DNA of 64,000 nucleotides from Kineosporia corallincola (lineage in GTDB: Bacteria; Actinomycetota; Actinomycetes; Actinomycetales; Kineosporiaceae). Of the stretch, positions 34,039-45,205 are shown piece after piece; within the stretch, counting starts at the first letter, position 1; each line of letters opens with the position of its first letter. The stretch spans positions 186,001 through 250,000 of the forward strand of contig NZ_JAHBAY010000004.1 in NCBI RefSeq assembly GCF_018499875.1. The letters run 5' to 3'. A program made the translations under genes and the position numbers. The notes under the pieces were generated by a model. That model saw only the letters and a program-made list of their open reading frames with translations, was not told the origin of the DNA and did no database searches.

Positions 34039-35222
34039 TCAGCCGCACTTCGCCCGGTAGGCCTTCATGGCCGAATCATGTTGTGCGGCCAGGTTCTTGG
34101 TCCCGGCCAGAAGATCACCGGCGACGTCCTGGACCGCCCGCAGGTCGTCGGCGGCGAGGGCGCAGTCGCCGACCTGGATCAGCGACTGGGCGTCGAGAAC
34201 ATAGGAGAGGGCGGCGTCGCGGCGGCGCACACTGGAATCCGCGTCGCCGTCGTCCCGCGCCTCCTCGGCCACCCGTACCGCTCGCAGGAACGACTGATGG
34301 CCCTGGTCGTTGCGGCCCACGGAGTAGTACACCAGGCCCTCGCCCCGGTGCGCCTCGGCCACGGTGAGAGCGTCCGCCGGAGGGACGTTCTGGGCCCGGC
34401 GGTAGAACGCCAGCGCGTCGTTCAGCGACCGCCCCCCGATGCGCAGGGCCTCGGCGATCTCCAGGTATTCCAGGCCGGTGACGCCGACCCCGTCGATCTC
34501 GTCGACCAGCGCCTTGGCCTTGCTGCCCCGCAGCGCCAGCTCGGCGGTGAACTGCTGCCCGTTCTCCCGCACCAGCGCATCATGTTTCAGCTGCACGATG
34601 TCTTCGGTGACGGCCAGCACCGCCTGCTGGCGGGCCAGCAGGTTGCCACGTCCTCGGCGTCTGCCTGGCGGTTCATCACGGCCAGGGCGGCCGCTGCCGC
34701 GACTGCCGACACCAGCGAGACGGCCAGCGAGATCCAGGCCACCCAGCGGCCACCGGGGTCGGGGTGGTGGGAAAGATCGGGGCGGCGACTGCGGTCGGCG
34801 TGGTCCGGGGCGCCGGGGTGGTGCTCGCCGGTGGCATCGGTCTGCGCAATGCGGCCGGATGCGCGGGCCGGGTGGTGCGGTTCGGGGACGCCGGTGGTCG
34901 CCTCGGGCGTGGAGGCGACCCTGGGTGGCTTGCCGGCTGGGTGGTGCGGTTCGGGGACGCCGGTGGTCGCCTCGGGCGTGGAGGCGAACCTGGGTGGCGT
35001 GCCGGCTGGGCGGGCCGGTTCGAGGACGCCGGTGGTTGCCGTGGGCGCGTAGGCCGACCTGGGTGGCGCAGGGGCGGGTGGCGCAGGGTCCGGAGACGCG
35101 GCGTCGGGGGCCGCGCCCTGGGCGTGGCCGAGAGGCTCCGCGGTGTGCGCGGCTGCGGAACGCCCCGGCGCACCCGATGGTTCGGGTGGCTCCGGGAGAG
35201 GCGGGGGCGCGGCGCCGGGCAC
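34039..35222 (-). pseudogene. Frameshifted membrane protein: Pro-rich repeats, TM segment, helical domain
   Basis: Two frames join to one protein. From GTG 35222 come a Pro/Ala-rich cytoplasmic part with 23-residue repeats (ATTGVPEPHHPA...) and one membrane segment (WVAWISLAVSLVSAVAAA). After NRQADAEDV the frame is lost at about 34641-34650 and resumes as NLLARQQAVLAVTEDIV, leading into a TPR-like helical C-terminus that ends at 34039. Adding one base restores a continuous ~393-aa product. The lesion could be genuine or a sequencing error. The helical part ends in AYRAKCG. Confidence 0.65.
34870..35060. repeat. 69-bp in-frame tandem repeat, about 2.7 units
   Basis: Units start at 34870, 34939 and 35008; the first two are nearly identical. 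The period of 69 bases encodes 23 residues, so copy changes keep the frame of the Pro-rich domain on the minus strand. Confidence 0.8.
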
Positions 35223-35301
35223 ACCGAGAATATGCCGATCCCGGCGGCCGTCCGGACAGGCCCTGGTGCGGGTTAAGGGGCGATCCTGCCCAGACTCTCG
35301 C

Positions 35302-35424
35302 CTACTGGTCTTCTTCGACCTCGCCGCCCTGCTTCGACAGCAGCGCCCAGAGCGCCATCAGAACCAGGGCCGTCCAGAAGAATCCCATGAGCTGCGTCCA
35401 ATCCGTTGCGAGGTTCAACGTCAT
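35302..35424 (-). CDS. Small single-pass membrane protein
   Basis: 40 aa: MTLNLATDWTQLMGFFWT, a hydrophobic stretch to about residue 29, then KQGGEVEEDQ. One membrane segment with an acidic C-terminal tail. The start at ATG 35424 is supported only weakly; ATG 35451 would add nine residues. No family recognised. It lies between two larger minus-strand genes and could be missed by standard gene callers. Confidence 0.4.
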   Translation of the reverse strand: MTLNLATDWTQLMGFFWTALVLMALWALLSKQGGEVEEDQ

Positions 35425-35480
35425 TGAACACCGATGTCCCCACTCGTGCATCCGGAAGGGATTCGACCGCGATGGGCGGT

Positions 35481-37433
35481 TCAGCGCGGATGGGCCCGGA
35501 ACCAGGTGAGGCGGTCGGCCGGGTCGGGGCCACGGCGCGGGCGGACCGGGGCAGGATCGTCGTGACTCCTTGCATAGCAGGAGAACTCGGTGGTCAGGAT
35601 GCCGTGCCCGGAGCTCAGGCCGGGCAGGGCACGGCTCAGTCCCGGCACCCGCCCCGACGGCATCGAGCCGTGCAGCACCACGCTGCGCCCGGTCGGCCGG
35701 GCGTCGCCCACCCGTGCGCCGAGCCGGCCGAGCGTGGTCAGGACGGCGGGCAGGGCCGCCTCCGGCACCTCCAGCTCGAACCGGTCGACCGGGTGGCACA
35801 CGCCGGTGCCCGCCCGGGCCAGGGCCTGGTGCACGACGCTGGGGGCCAGGTGCCGGAAGTCCCCGGCCACCGTGGACACCGACTTGTTGAACTTCTCGTG
35901 CATCCGGCTCTGGCGCGGGCAGTAGGCGGACGCGGTCATGGTGATCCGGCAGTCGGTCACCGCCCAGCCGGAACGCCCGGCCCGCAACGACTGTCGCACC
36001 CCCTCCTCGGTGGCCGCGATGAACGCCGTGGGCAGACGGCCACGTTCGATGCCGGGTGAGAAGAGGATGCCGCTGTTCTCCGGCAGCGGTTCCACGCGCA
36101 GCCCGAGCCCAGCCAGATACGGATTGCCCGCCACCCCGATCGTCTCGGTGGCGTTACCGGTGCCGATCACCCGCTCGATGCACAGCACCGACTGCCCGGA
36201 GAACCGCACCCGCACGCCGAACCGTTCCTCCAGCACGGCCGCGATGACCTCCTGCTGCACCTCGCCGTACAGGCTGACCGCAGCCTCCTGGTCGGCCTCG
36301 CTCAGCTCCAGGGCGATCAGCGGGTCTTCATCGGCGAGCTCCTGCAACGCCTGGAAGGCTCGCGTGCGCTGCGCCGCCTCTACCGGCTCGACCAGGGCAC
36401 GCACCGTCGCGGGTGGGAAATGCTGTGCCGGGCGCGGGGATCCGGAGCCCACGTCGTCCCCGATTCTGGACCGCGAGAGCCCCACCACGGCACCCACCTG
36501 CCCCGCCCGGATCTCGTGCGTGGGCCGCAGGCCCTCGGCGGTGCTCACCCAGAGCCCGGTGACCAGTTGCGGTTCCCGCCCGGCCAGGCTCAGGCGACAA
36601 CGACGGACGACGTTCCCCTTCCACACCCGCACCCAGGTGCGCCGCTGGCCGCCGGCGTCGCGGTCGATGGCGAAAGTGGTCGCGGCGACCGGGCCACCGG
36701 CGTCGGCACCGGCCCGGGGGAGCCGGGCGATCGCCGCCAGCAGCGGGTCCAGTCCGGCGCCGGTCAGGGCGGACCCGGCCAGCACCGGCACGGCGACGGC
36801 GTCGCGCCACAGCACCTGATCCACCAATCGGGCCGGAACAGGCCGGTTCTCGGCCCATCTCCGCAGGATGCGGTCGTCGCGGACGGCGAGCGCCTCGACC
36901 ACCTCGTCGCCGGTGGGGTCGAGCGGGTGCACGGCGGCGTGCGCGGTTCCCTCGTGCTCGACCCGGGTGACCGGCACGGCCGCCTCGGTGAGGTGCTCGT
37001 GGATCTGGGCGACGACGGCCGCGGTGTCGGCCCCGGCGCGGTCGGTCTTGTTCACGAAGATCAGCGCCGGGATGCCCGCGCGGGCCAGGGCGCGCCAGAT
37101 CTGCACGGTCTGCGACTGCACGCCCTCGACCGCCGACACCACCAGGATCGCGGCGTCGAGCACGCCGATGCTGCGCTCCACCTCGGCGATGAAGTCCGGG
37201 TGTCCGGGGGTGTCGACGACGGTGACGGTGAGGTCGCCGAGCGCGAAACCGGTGACGGCCGCGCGGATCGTGATGCCGCGCCGGCGTTCCAGGTCCATCG
37301 AGTCGGTGCGGGTGGTGCCGGCGTCGACGCTGCCCAGGGTGCTGGACGCGCCGGTCTCGAACAGCAGCCGTTCGGTCAGGCTGGTCTTGCCGGCATCAAC
37401 ATGTGCGACGACGCCGAGGGTGAGTGAGGGCAT
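35481..37433 (-). CDS. Tetracycline-resistance-type ribosomal protection GTPase
   Basis: 650 aa, the length of Tet(M)/Otr(A) proteins. All GTPase motifs are present: AHVDAGKT (10-17), RGITI (52-56), DTPGH (74-78) and NKTD (128-131). The switch region TRTDSMDLERRRGITI is of the ribosomal-protection type rather than EF-G, as is the C-terminal VAGDFRHLAPSVVHQALARAGT. These GTPases dislodge tetracyclines from the 30S subunit. It lies 500 bases from the regulators of an aromatic polyketide cluster. Self-resistance is conceivable but unproven, because the cluster looks like a spore-pigment type. ATG 37433 has GGAG eight bases upstream. Confidence 0.88.
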   Translation of the reverse strand: MPSLTLGVVAHVDAGKTSLTERLLFETGASSTLGSVDAGTTRTDSMDLERRRGITIRAAVTGFALGDLTVTVVDTPGHPDFIAEVERSIGVLDAAILVVSAVEGVQSQTVQIWRALARAGIPALIFVNKTDRAGADTAAVVAQIHEHLTEAAVPVTRVEHEGTAHAAVHPLDPTGDEVVEALAVRDDRILRRWAENRPVPARLVDQVLWRDAVAVPVLAGSALTGAGLDPLLAAIARLPRAGADAGGPVAATTFAIDRDAGGQRRTWVRVWKGNVVRRCRLSLAGREPQLVTGLWVSTAEGLRPTHEIRAGQVGAVVGLSRSRIGDDVGSGSPRPAQHFPPATVRALVEPVEAAQRTRAFQALQELADEDPLIALELSEADQEAAVSLYGEVQQEVIAAVLEERFGVRVRFSGQSVLCIERVIGTGNATETIGVAGNPYLAGLGLRVEPLPENSGILFSPGIERGRLPTAFIAATEEGVRQSLRAGRSGWAVTDCRITMTASAYCPRQSRMHEKFNKSVSTVAGDFRHLAPSVVHQALARAGTGVCHPVDRFELEVPEAALPAVLTTLGRLGARVGDARPTGRSVVLHGSMPSGRVPGLSRALPGLSSGHGILTTEFSCYARSHDDPAPVRPRRGPDPADRLTWFRAHPR

Positions 37434-37488
37434 GCGGGAGCTCCACGGTCGGTCCGGTCAGGGGACGGGGCGTGGTGGTTGCTCGCAT
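37396..37488 (-). CDS. Possible leader peptide ORF overlapping the ribosomal protection gene
   Basis: A 30-aa ORF (MRATTTPRPLTGPTVELP, then a basic HPRRRRTC end) starts at ATG 37488 behind a strong AAGGAG. It ends 38 bases inside the GTPase gene in another frame. Tet(M)-type genes are known to carry short leader ORFs that control expression. The strong ribosome-binding site here, compared with the modest one of the main gene, fits a translational-coupling or attenuation role. The peptide itself has no recognisable function. Confidence 0.4.
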   Translation of the reverse strand: MRATTTPRPLTGPTVELPHALTHPRRRRTC

Positions 37489-37971
37489 GCTGATGACTCC
37501 TTCGACCGACGGATACCGATGGACGCCGTGCGCCGTCGAGTATCCGGACGCCCGCGGGACAACGGCAACCGAATATTCGCCCGGGGCGGGTCGCGACCGG
37601 GCCGGAGGTGACATCGGATAGTGTGCGGGAACGGTCGCGGATCAGCAGGACGTGAGCAGAGTCGTCAGCCGGCGGCCGTTCTCGTGCATCCCTCGATGCC
37701 GACGTGCGACGCGGTGCCCGAGAAGGAGCCGACGGCAAGACATCTCGGACACAGGTTCGGCTCACTGAAGTGACACCCGTTGCTGCCCGGGTCCGGATGA
37801 TGTGGAATCCCCTGTGCACTAAGTGATCCCGGCGGCTTGACGAGGAGGAGATTCTGGCATCTGCCCCGTCGGAAATGTGGATCAACGGTAATGTTCTGCC
37901 ACAAAGAGGTCTGCGCAGGACGGGGGCTCGCCACCGTCAGGTGTATCGACGTCTCTACGGGGGAGGCGGGC
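37489..37971. other. Divergent intergenic region, 483 bases
   Basis: This separates the ribosomal protection gene from the first regulator of the polyketide region and must hold both promoters. No long hairpin, tRNA or conserved element was recognised. GGGGGAGG before ATG 37972 is the ribosome-binding site of the regulator. Confidence 0.5.
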
Positions 37972-38664
37972 ATGAGTGCGACCGAAGGATTCGTGGCGTC
38001 CGGGAATCATCCATATCACCAGTGCCGAACTCAGTTCCAGACCCGGCCCGGGCCGGGTCTCGCCGATCTCGTCGTCATCGTGGGACTGAGCGGGATGTAT
38101 GCGCACGGTCTGTGCACCGCGCTCGCCGAGTCCGGACTGCCCTGCTGCTGCGTTCCGGCCGCCGGTGAACTGTCACAGGTGGTCGAGGCCGCCGACAGCG
38201 TGCTGGTGGTGGTGCCGCAGGAGCTGGTCGGCGACATCGTTGCCCAGGTGCCGCGGGGGCGGCGCCCGGCGGTGCGGCTGGCGCTGCTGCTGGCCGACCG
38301 CGACCCGCGCAGTTATGCCCGGGCGTTACACCTGGGGGCCGTGGGGCTGGTGCCTCTGGAGTCCGAATTACCAGATCTGATCCATGTTTTGAGTTCTGCG
38401 CAGCGTAACCGTACTGTGCTCCCGGTGGACGTCGTCCGGGCCCTGGCCCGATCCGTCTCCGCCGTCGGCACCGAGCTGTCCGAGGCGGAGCGCGCCTGGC
38501 TGACCGAGCTGGCCGGCGGCCGCACGGTGGGCGACCTGGCGCGCCGCAGCTCCTACTCGGAGCGGGAGATGTATCGCGTCCTCGCGAGGCTCTACCGCCG
38601 GCTGGGGGCCACCAACCGGGCCGCTGCGCTGATCGCGGCCCAGCGGGCCGGGCTGCTGACGTGA
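37972..38664 (+). CDS. LuxR-type regulator with pseudo-receiver domain (1)
   Basis: 230 aa from ATG 37972, preceded by GGGGGAGG. The C-terminal ~65 residues are a LuxR/GerE helix-turn-helix (LTELAGGRTVGDLARRSS, then YSEREMYRVLARLYRRLGA). The N-terminal part has the layout of a response-regulator receiver, but the strand that should end in the phosphorylated Asp reads VLVVVPQE, so it is probably not phosphorylated. Such pseudo-receivers (RedZ, JadR1 type) control antibiotic and pigment genes. GTGA-coupled to a paralogue, it is the likely switch for the downstream polyketide operon. Confidence 0.75.
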   Translation: MSATEGFVASGNHPYHQCRTQFQTRPGPGLADLVVIVGLSGMYAHGLCTALAESGLPCCCVPAAGELSQVVEAADSVLVVVPQELVGDIVAQVPRGRRPAVRLALLLADRDPRSYARALHLGAVGLVPLESELPDLIHVLSSAQRNRTVLPVDVVRALARSVSAVGTELSEAERAWLTELAGGRTVGDLARRSSYSEREMYRVLARLYRRLGATNRAAALIAAQRAGLLT

Positions 38665-39278
38665 GAGCGGTTCAGGTGCACCTGGTGGATCTTCCCGCGC
38701 TCTACTCCAGCGGTCTGCGCCATGCGCTCGCCGGGGCCGGTCTGCGGCAGGTGGTCATCAGTTCGCTCGACGGCCTGGTCGGTGCGGTGCCGCCGGAAGA
38801 TCCCTTCGTGGTGGTGGTGCCGCGCAGCCGGGTCGCCGGGGTGTCGCGGGCGCTGGGTCAGGAGGTGGACGGCACCCGCTGCGCGGTGGTGGAACTGGTC
38901 GAGACGATGAGCGGTGCGGAGTTCGCCGACGCCGTGGCCCGTGGGTCGCTCGGGGTCGTGGAGATGGACGCGGATCCCGAGATCATCGTGGAGGCGGTGC
39001 GTTCGGCCGCCCGGGGGCAGTTCCTGGTTCCCGAGGTGGCCCGGCAGCTGCTGGCCCGCTCCGACGCCGAGGCGGACGTACCGGCTCTTGGAACAGAGGA
39101 GATCGAATGGCTACGCCGACTCGGACAGGGCGTCACGGTGGCGGCCCTGGCACACGCCGCCGCCTACTCCGAACGCGAGATGTACCGCGTGCTCTCGCGC
39201 GTCTACCAGAGGCTGGGAGCGGCCAGCCGCACCCAGGCACTGCTGAACGCCCAGCGCTGGGGACTGCTCGATGAGTAG
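38661..39278 (+). CDS. LuxR-type regulator with pseudo-receiver domain (2)
   Basis: 205 aa from GTG 38661, overlapping the previous stop. It is paralogous to the upstream regulator: the recognition helix (AAYSEREMYRVLSRVYQRLG) is almost identical, so both probably bind the same or similar sites. The receiver-like half again lacks an acidic residue at the phosphorylation position (FVVVVPRSR). The two could form a heterodimer. The stop overlaps the rhodanese start by eight bases. Confidence 0.75.
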   Translation: MRAVQVHLVDLPALYSSGLRHALAGAGLRQVVISSLDGLVGAVPPEDPFVVVVPRSRVAGVSRALGQEVDGTRCAVVELVETMSGAEFADAVARGSLGVVEMDADPEIIVEAVRSAARGQFLVPEVARQLLARSDAEADVPALGTEEIEWLRRLGQGVTVAALAHAAAYSEREMYRVLSRVYQRLGAASRTQALLNAQRWGLLDE

Positions 39279-40107
39279 GCCCGTGCCGCTGGTGGACGTG
39301 CACTGGCTGGGGTCCCGCCGCGACAGCGTGGCGCTGTTCCAGGTCGACGACGACTCCGCCGCCTACTACGAGGCGCACATCCCCGGCGCCCTCCCGCTCG
39401 CCACCTACGACGAGCTGTACGAGGAGGTGCGCCGGGGTCCGCTGACCCAGGCCAACTTCGAGCGCCTGATGACGCGTAAGGGGATCAGCCCCGACGACCA
39501 CGTGGTGCTCTACTCCGCGGGTGACGGCAGCTACGCGGCCTTCGCCTACTGGCTCATGCACCTCTACGGCCACCGTCGCCTGAGCCTGCTCGACGGCGGG
39601 ATGGCCGGCTGGTTACGGGCCGGCCGCGACGTGGAGGCCGAGGTGCCCGAAATCTATGTGAAACAAGACTATTCCAGCCCGGGCCGCGACCCGTGGGCCA
39701 TGCTCCAGCGCGACGAGCTGCTGGAACGCTATGTGGAGCGTCCTCTTCCGACGCTGCTCGTGGACTGCCGAACGCCGGCCGAGTACGAGGGCAGCGGGCA
39801 CCACCAGCTCGACATCCCGCTGGAACGGCACCGGGTGACCGGCCACATCGCCGGCTCGGTCAACGTGCCCTCCGGCACCATGCTGGAGGGCGGACGGTTC
39901 CGGCCGGTCGACGAACTGCGGGACGTCTTCGGGCGGGCCGGTCTCACCCCGGAGTCCGACGTGGCCGTGTACTGCCGTGTGGCGGAACGCAGTTCGCTGT
40001 TGTGGTTCGTGCTCTCGGAACTGCTCGGGCATCCACGGGTTCGACACTACGTGGGTGGATGGGCGGAGTACGGCAGTTTGGTCGACGTTCCGGTGGCGCG
40101 ATCCTGA
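39271..40107 (+). CDS. Thiosulfate/3-mercaptopyruvate sulfurtransferase (two rhodanese domains)
   Basis: 278 aa. An inactive N-terminal rhodanese domain and an active C-terminal one, with Cys235 in the loop YCRVAERSS and the preceding VDCRTPAEYEG motif. This loop fits the thiosulfate sulfurtransferase (CRxGERS) type better than 3-mercaptopyruvate enzymes. It transfers sulfane sulfur in the cytoplasm. Its overlap with the regulator genes ties it to the cluster. Whether it supplies sulfur to a product, to a cofactor or to redox defence is open. Confidence 0.85.
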   Translation: MSRPVPLVDVHWLGSRRDSVALFQVDDDSAAYYEAHIPGALPLATYDELYEEVRRGPLTQANFERLMTRKGISPDDHVVLYSAGDGSYAAFAYWLMHLYGHRRLSLLDGGMAGWLRAGRDVEAEVPEIYVKQDYSSPGRDPWAMLQRDELLERYVERPLPTLLVDCRTPAEYEGSGHHQLDIPLERHRVTGHIAGSVNVPSGTMLEGGRFRPVDELRDVFGRAGLTPESDVAVYCRVAERSSLLWFVLSELLGHPRVRHYVGGWAEYGSLVDVPVARS

Positions 40108-40154
40108 CCAGCCGCGCGGCGATCCTGGCAGAACCCTGACAGTTGCCCGGCAGT

Positions 40155-40182
40155 CACCTGACGGATGACCCGTCAGCAGGTG
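40155..40182. promoter_or_regulatory. Imperfect palindrome before the polyketide operon
   Basis: CACCTGACGG and CCGTCAGCAGGTG can pair as a stem with a 3-base bulge, centred about 60 bases before the cyclase start, in the only gap (119 bases) between the regulators and the operon. TTGACG at 40191 could be part of a promoter. An operator for the LuxR-type pair is a reasonable guess. Confidence 0.4.
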
Positions 40183-40226
40183 TGGATCCGTTGACGCCGG
40201 AAAACCGTTCATGGACGCTACTTCTC

Positions 40227-40565
40227 ATGTCCCATGACAAACGGTTCCGCCAGGTGATCGTGGCCCGGATCCGCCCCGGCACCGAAGACGCCGTGGCCGG
40301 CATCTTCCGCGCCTCCGACGAGACCGACCTGCCGCACGCCATCGGGGTTCGGGAGCGCTCGCTCTACAGCCTCGACGACCTCTACGTGCACGTCATCGAG
40401 TTCGACAAGAACGCCGACGAGGCGATGAGCATCGGGGTGCGGCTGCCCGGGTTCAGCGACATCAGCGAACAGCTCAAACCCTATATCCGTCCCTATCTTT
40501 CCACCTGGCGCTCACCCGCCGACGCCTCCGCCCGGCAGTTCTACTCCTGGCGGCCGGACCGGTGA
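40227..40565 (+). CDS. TcmI-family polyketide cyclase
   Basis: 112 aa from ATG 40227, of the short ferredoxin-like TcmI/WhiE-ORFVII type: FRQVIVARIRPGTEDAVAGI, ERSLYSLDDLYVHVIEFD and LKPYIRPYLSTWRSP. These dimeric enzymes guide late ring closures of aromatic polyketides. In whiE clusters the equivalent gene is ORFVII. It is first in a ten-gene run in which neighbours overlap or nearly touch, and its stop overlaps the carboxyltransferase start (GTGA). Confidence 0.9.
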   Translation: MSHDKRFRQVIVARIRPGTEDAVAGIFRASDETDLPHAIGVRERSLYSLDDLYVHVIEFDKNADEAMSIGVRLPGFSDISEQLKPYIRPYLSTWRSPADASARQFYSWRPDR

Positions 40566-42214
40566 GCTGGACGCACTGCGCGGGCTGCGGGCACCTGCTC
40601 TACCGGCGCCGGCTCACCCGTGACCTCGAGGTGTGCAGCGAGTGCGCCCACCACCACCGGCTGACGGCGGCGGAACGGGTGGCCCAGCTGACCGACCCGC
40701 ACAGCTTCCGCCCGGTGCCGGTGCCGGCCGGGCCGGACGACCCGCTCGGCTTCACCGACTCCCGGCCCTATCCCGAGCGGCTGGCCGCGGCCCGGGCGGC
40801 CACGGGCACGGACGACGCGGTGCTGACCGGCACGGCCGCCGTCGGTGGCGTCGAATGTGTGCTGGTCGTGCTGGATTTCGCCTTCCTGGGCGGCAGCATG
40901 GGCGTGGCGGTGGGCGAGGCCGTGGTGACGGCGGCCGACCTGGCCCGGGCCCGCTCCCTGCCGCTGGTGCTGGTCACCGCCTCGGGCGGCGCCCGCATGC
41001 AGGAGGGTGTGCTCTCGCTGATGCAGATGGCACGCACGGCCCAGGCCGTGGCCCGCCTGCGCGAGGCCGGGCTGCTCACCGTGTGCCTGCTCACCGATCC
41101 CACCTTCGGCGGGGTGACGGCGTCGTTCGCCTCGCTCGGCGACGTGCTGATCGCCGAGTCCGGTGCCCGGGTGGGGTTCGCCGGGCCCCGGGTGATCCGG
41201 CAGACCGTGCGGGAGGAACTGCCGGAGGGGTTCCAGCGGGCGCCGTCGCTGCTGGCCCAGGGGCTCGTCGACCGGGTGGAGGACCGGGAGCAGTTGCGCC
41301 CGGTGCTGTCCCGGTTGCTGCGCCTGCACACCGCGGGGGCCGGCGACGACCTGGCGGTGATCCAGCACCTGCCGCAGGCCCGGGAAGCAGTCACGGTGCC
41401 GGACGCCTGGGAGGTGGTCGGCCGCGCCCGGCACACCGGCCGCCCGACCACCCGGGACTACCTGGCCAGCGCGTTCGACGACTTCGTCGAGCTGCACGGC
41501 GACCGCGCGCACGGTGACGACCCGGCCGTGGTGGGCGGGGTCGCCGCGATCGGCGGTCGCTCGGTGGTGGTGGTCGGTCACCAGAAGGGGCATGACACGG
41601 CCGAACTCGTGCGCACCAACTTCGGCATGCCGCACCCGGAGGGATACCGCAAGGCCCTGCGGCTGTTCCGGCACGCCGAACGGCTCGGGCTGCCGGTGGT
41701 CACGCTGATCGACACCCCCGGCGCCTACCCGGGGGTGGCGGCCGAGCAGCGGGGGCAGTCGATCGCGATCGCCGAGCTGATCGCGGCCTCCAGCCGCCTG
41801 AGGGTTCCGCTGGTCGGCGTGGTGACCGGGGAGGGCGGCAGCGGCGGCGCCCTGGCGCTGGCCACCGGTGACCGGCTGCTGGTGCTGGAGAATGCCTTCT
41901 TCTCGGTGATCAGCCCGGAGGGCTGCGCGTCCATCCTGTGGCGCACCGCCGAGGCCGCGCCGCAGGCCGCTCAGGCCCTCCGGCTCACCGCCCCCGACCT
42001 GCTGCGGCTGGGCATCGCCGACCAGGTGGTGCCCGAGCCGGGCGACGGGGCCCACGCCGATCCGTCGGCGGCGGCCGGGCTGCTGCGTACCGCCGTCGTC
42101 ACCGCACTGAACCAGATCTGCCCCTGGGACGCCGAGAGCCTGCTGCGCGAGCGTGAACAGCGCATCGGCCGCCTCGGGCAGACGTCCCTCCTGGCCGAAG
42201 GAGCCACCGCATGA
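40562..42214 (+). CDS. Acetyl-CoA carboxylase carboxyltransferase, fused beta and alpha subunits
   Basis: 550 aa. The N-terminal half is AccD-like: a zinc ribbon with Cys6, Cys9, Cys25 and Cys28, then the crotonase-fold SGGARMQEGVLSLMQMA. The C-terminal half is AccA-like: FDDFVELHGDRAHGDDPAVV and LIDTPGAYPGVAAEQRGQS. Together they transfer the carboxyl group from carboxybiotin to acetyl-CoA, giving malonyl-CoA. Most actinobacterial acyl-CoA carboxylases instead use PccB/AccD5-type beta subunits. This bacterial-type fused enzyme is typical of aromatic polyketide clusters that provide their own extender supply. Confidence 0.92.
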   Translation: MSWTHCAGCGHLLYRRRLTRDLEVCSECAHHHRLTAAERVAQLTDPHSFRPVPVPAGPDDPLGFTDSRPYPERLAAARAATGTDDAVLTGTAAVGGVECVLVVLDFAFLGGSMGVAVGEAVVTAADLARARSLPLVLVTASGGARMQEGVLSLMQMARTAQAVARLREAGLLTVCLLTDPTFGGVTASFASLGDVLIAESGARVGFAGPRVIRQTVREELPEGFQRAPSLLAQGLVDRVEDREQLRPVLSRLLRLHTAGAGDDLAVIQHLPQAREAVTVPDAWEVVGRARHTGRPTTRDYLASAFDDFVELHGDRAHGDDPAVVGGVAAIGGRSVVVVGHQKGHDTAELVRTNFGMPHPEGYRKALRLFRHAERLGLPVVTLIDTPGAYPGVAAEQRGQSIAIAELIAASSRLRVPLVGVVTGEGGSGGALALATGDRLLVLENAFFSVISPEGCASILWRTAEAAPQAAQALRLTAPDLLRLGIADQVVPEPGDGAHADPSAAAGLLRTAVVTALNQICPWDAESLLREREQRIGRLGQTSLLAEGATA

Positions 42215-42656
42215 ACGAGCCGGTCAGCAAACTCACCCCGGTCGCCTCCCGCCCCGACGACGGCAACCTCCTCGACCAGGCCCTGACCCTGGTGCGCGGA
42301 CTGCCCGGCCCGCTGCGCCGGATCAGCGTGCGCAGCGGCGACACCGCCGTCGAGATCGACTGGGAGCCGGGCGAAACCGCGCAGACCCCGGCCGCGCCAC
42401 CGGAACCCGCGGACGACCTGCACGTCGTGCCCGCGCCCCTGGTCGGCACCTTCTACCGCGCCCCGGCCCCCGGCGCCGCCCCGTTCGTCGAGGTCGGCAC
42501 CGCGGTGGAGCCCGGCCAGACGCTCGGCATCGTCGAGGCGATGAAGCTGCTCAACCCGATCGTCTGCGAGGTCACCGGCCAGGTGGTGGAACTGCTGGCC
42601 ACGGACGGGGAGCCGGTGCAGTTCGACCAGCCCCTGGTCCGGATCTCCCCGGCCGG

Positions 42657-42660
<4 letters not shown>
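42211..42660 (+). CDS. accB: Biotin carboxyl carrier protein of acetyl-CoA carboxylase
   Basis: 149 aa. The C-terminal biotinyl domain has the canonical EAMKLLNPI with biotin-accepting Lys112, preceded by the VGTFYRAPAPGAAPFVEVG segment specific to AccB. The N-terminal region is a short helical part, then a Pro/Ala linker. It shuttles carboxybiotin between the AccC and carboxyltransferase encoded on either side. ATGA overlap with the upstream gene. Confidence 0.92.
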
Positions 42661-45201
<2,541 letters not shown>

Positions 45202-45205
<4 letters not shown>

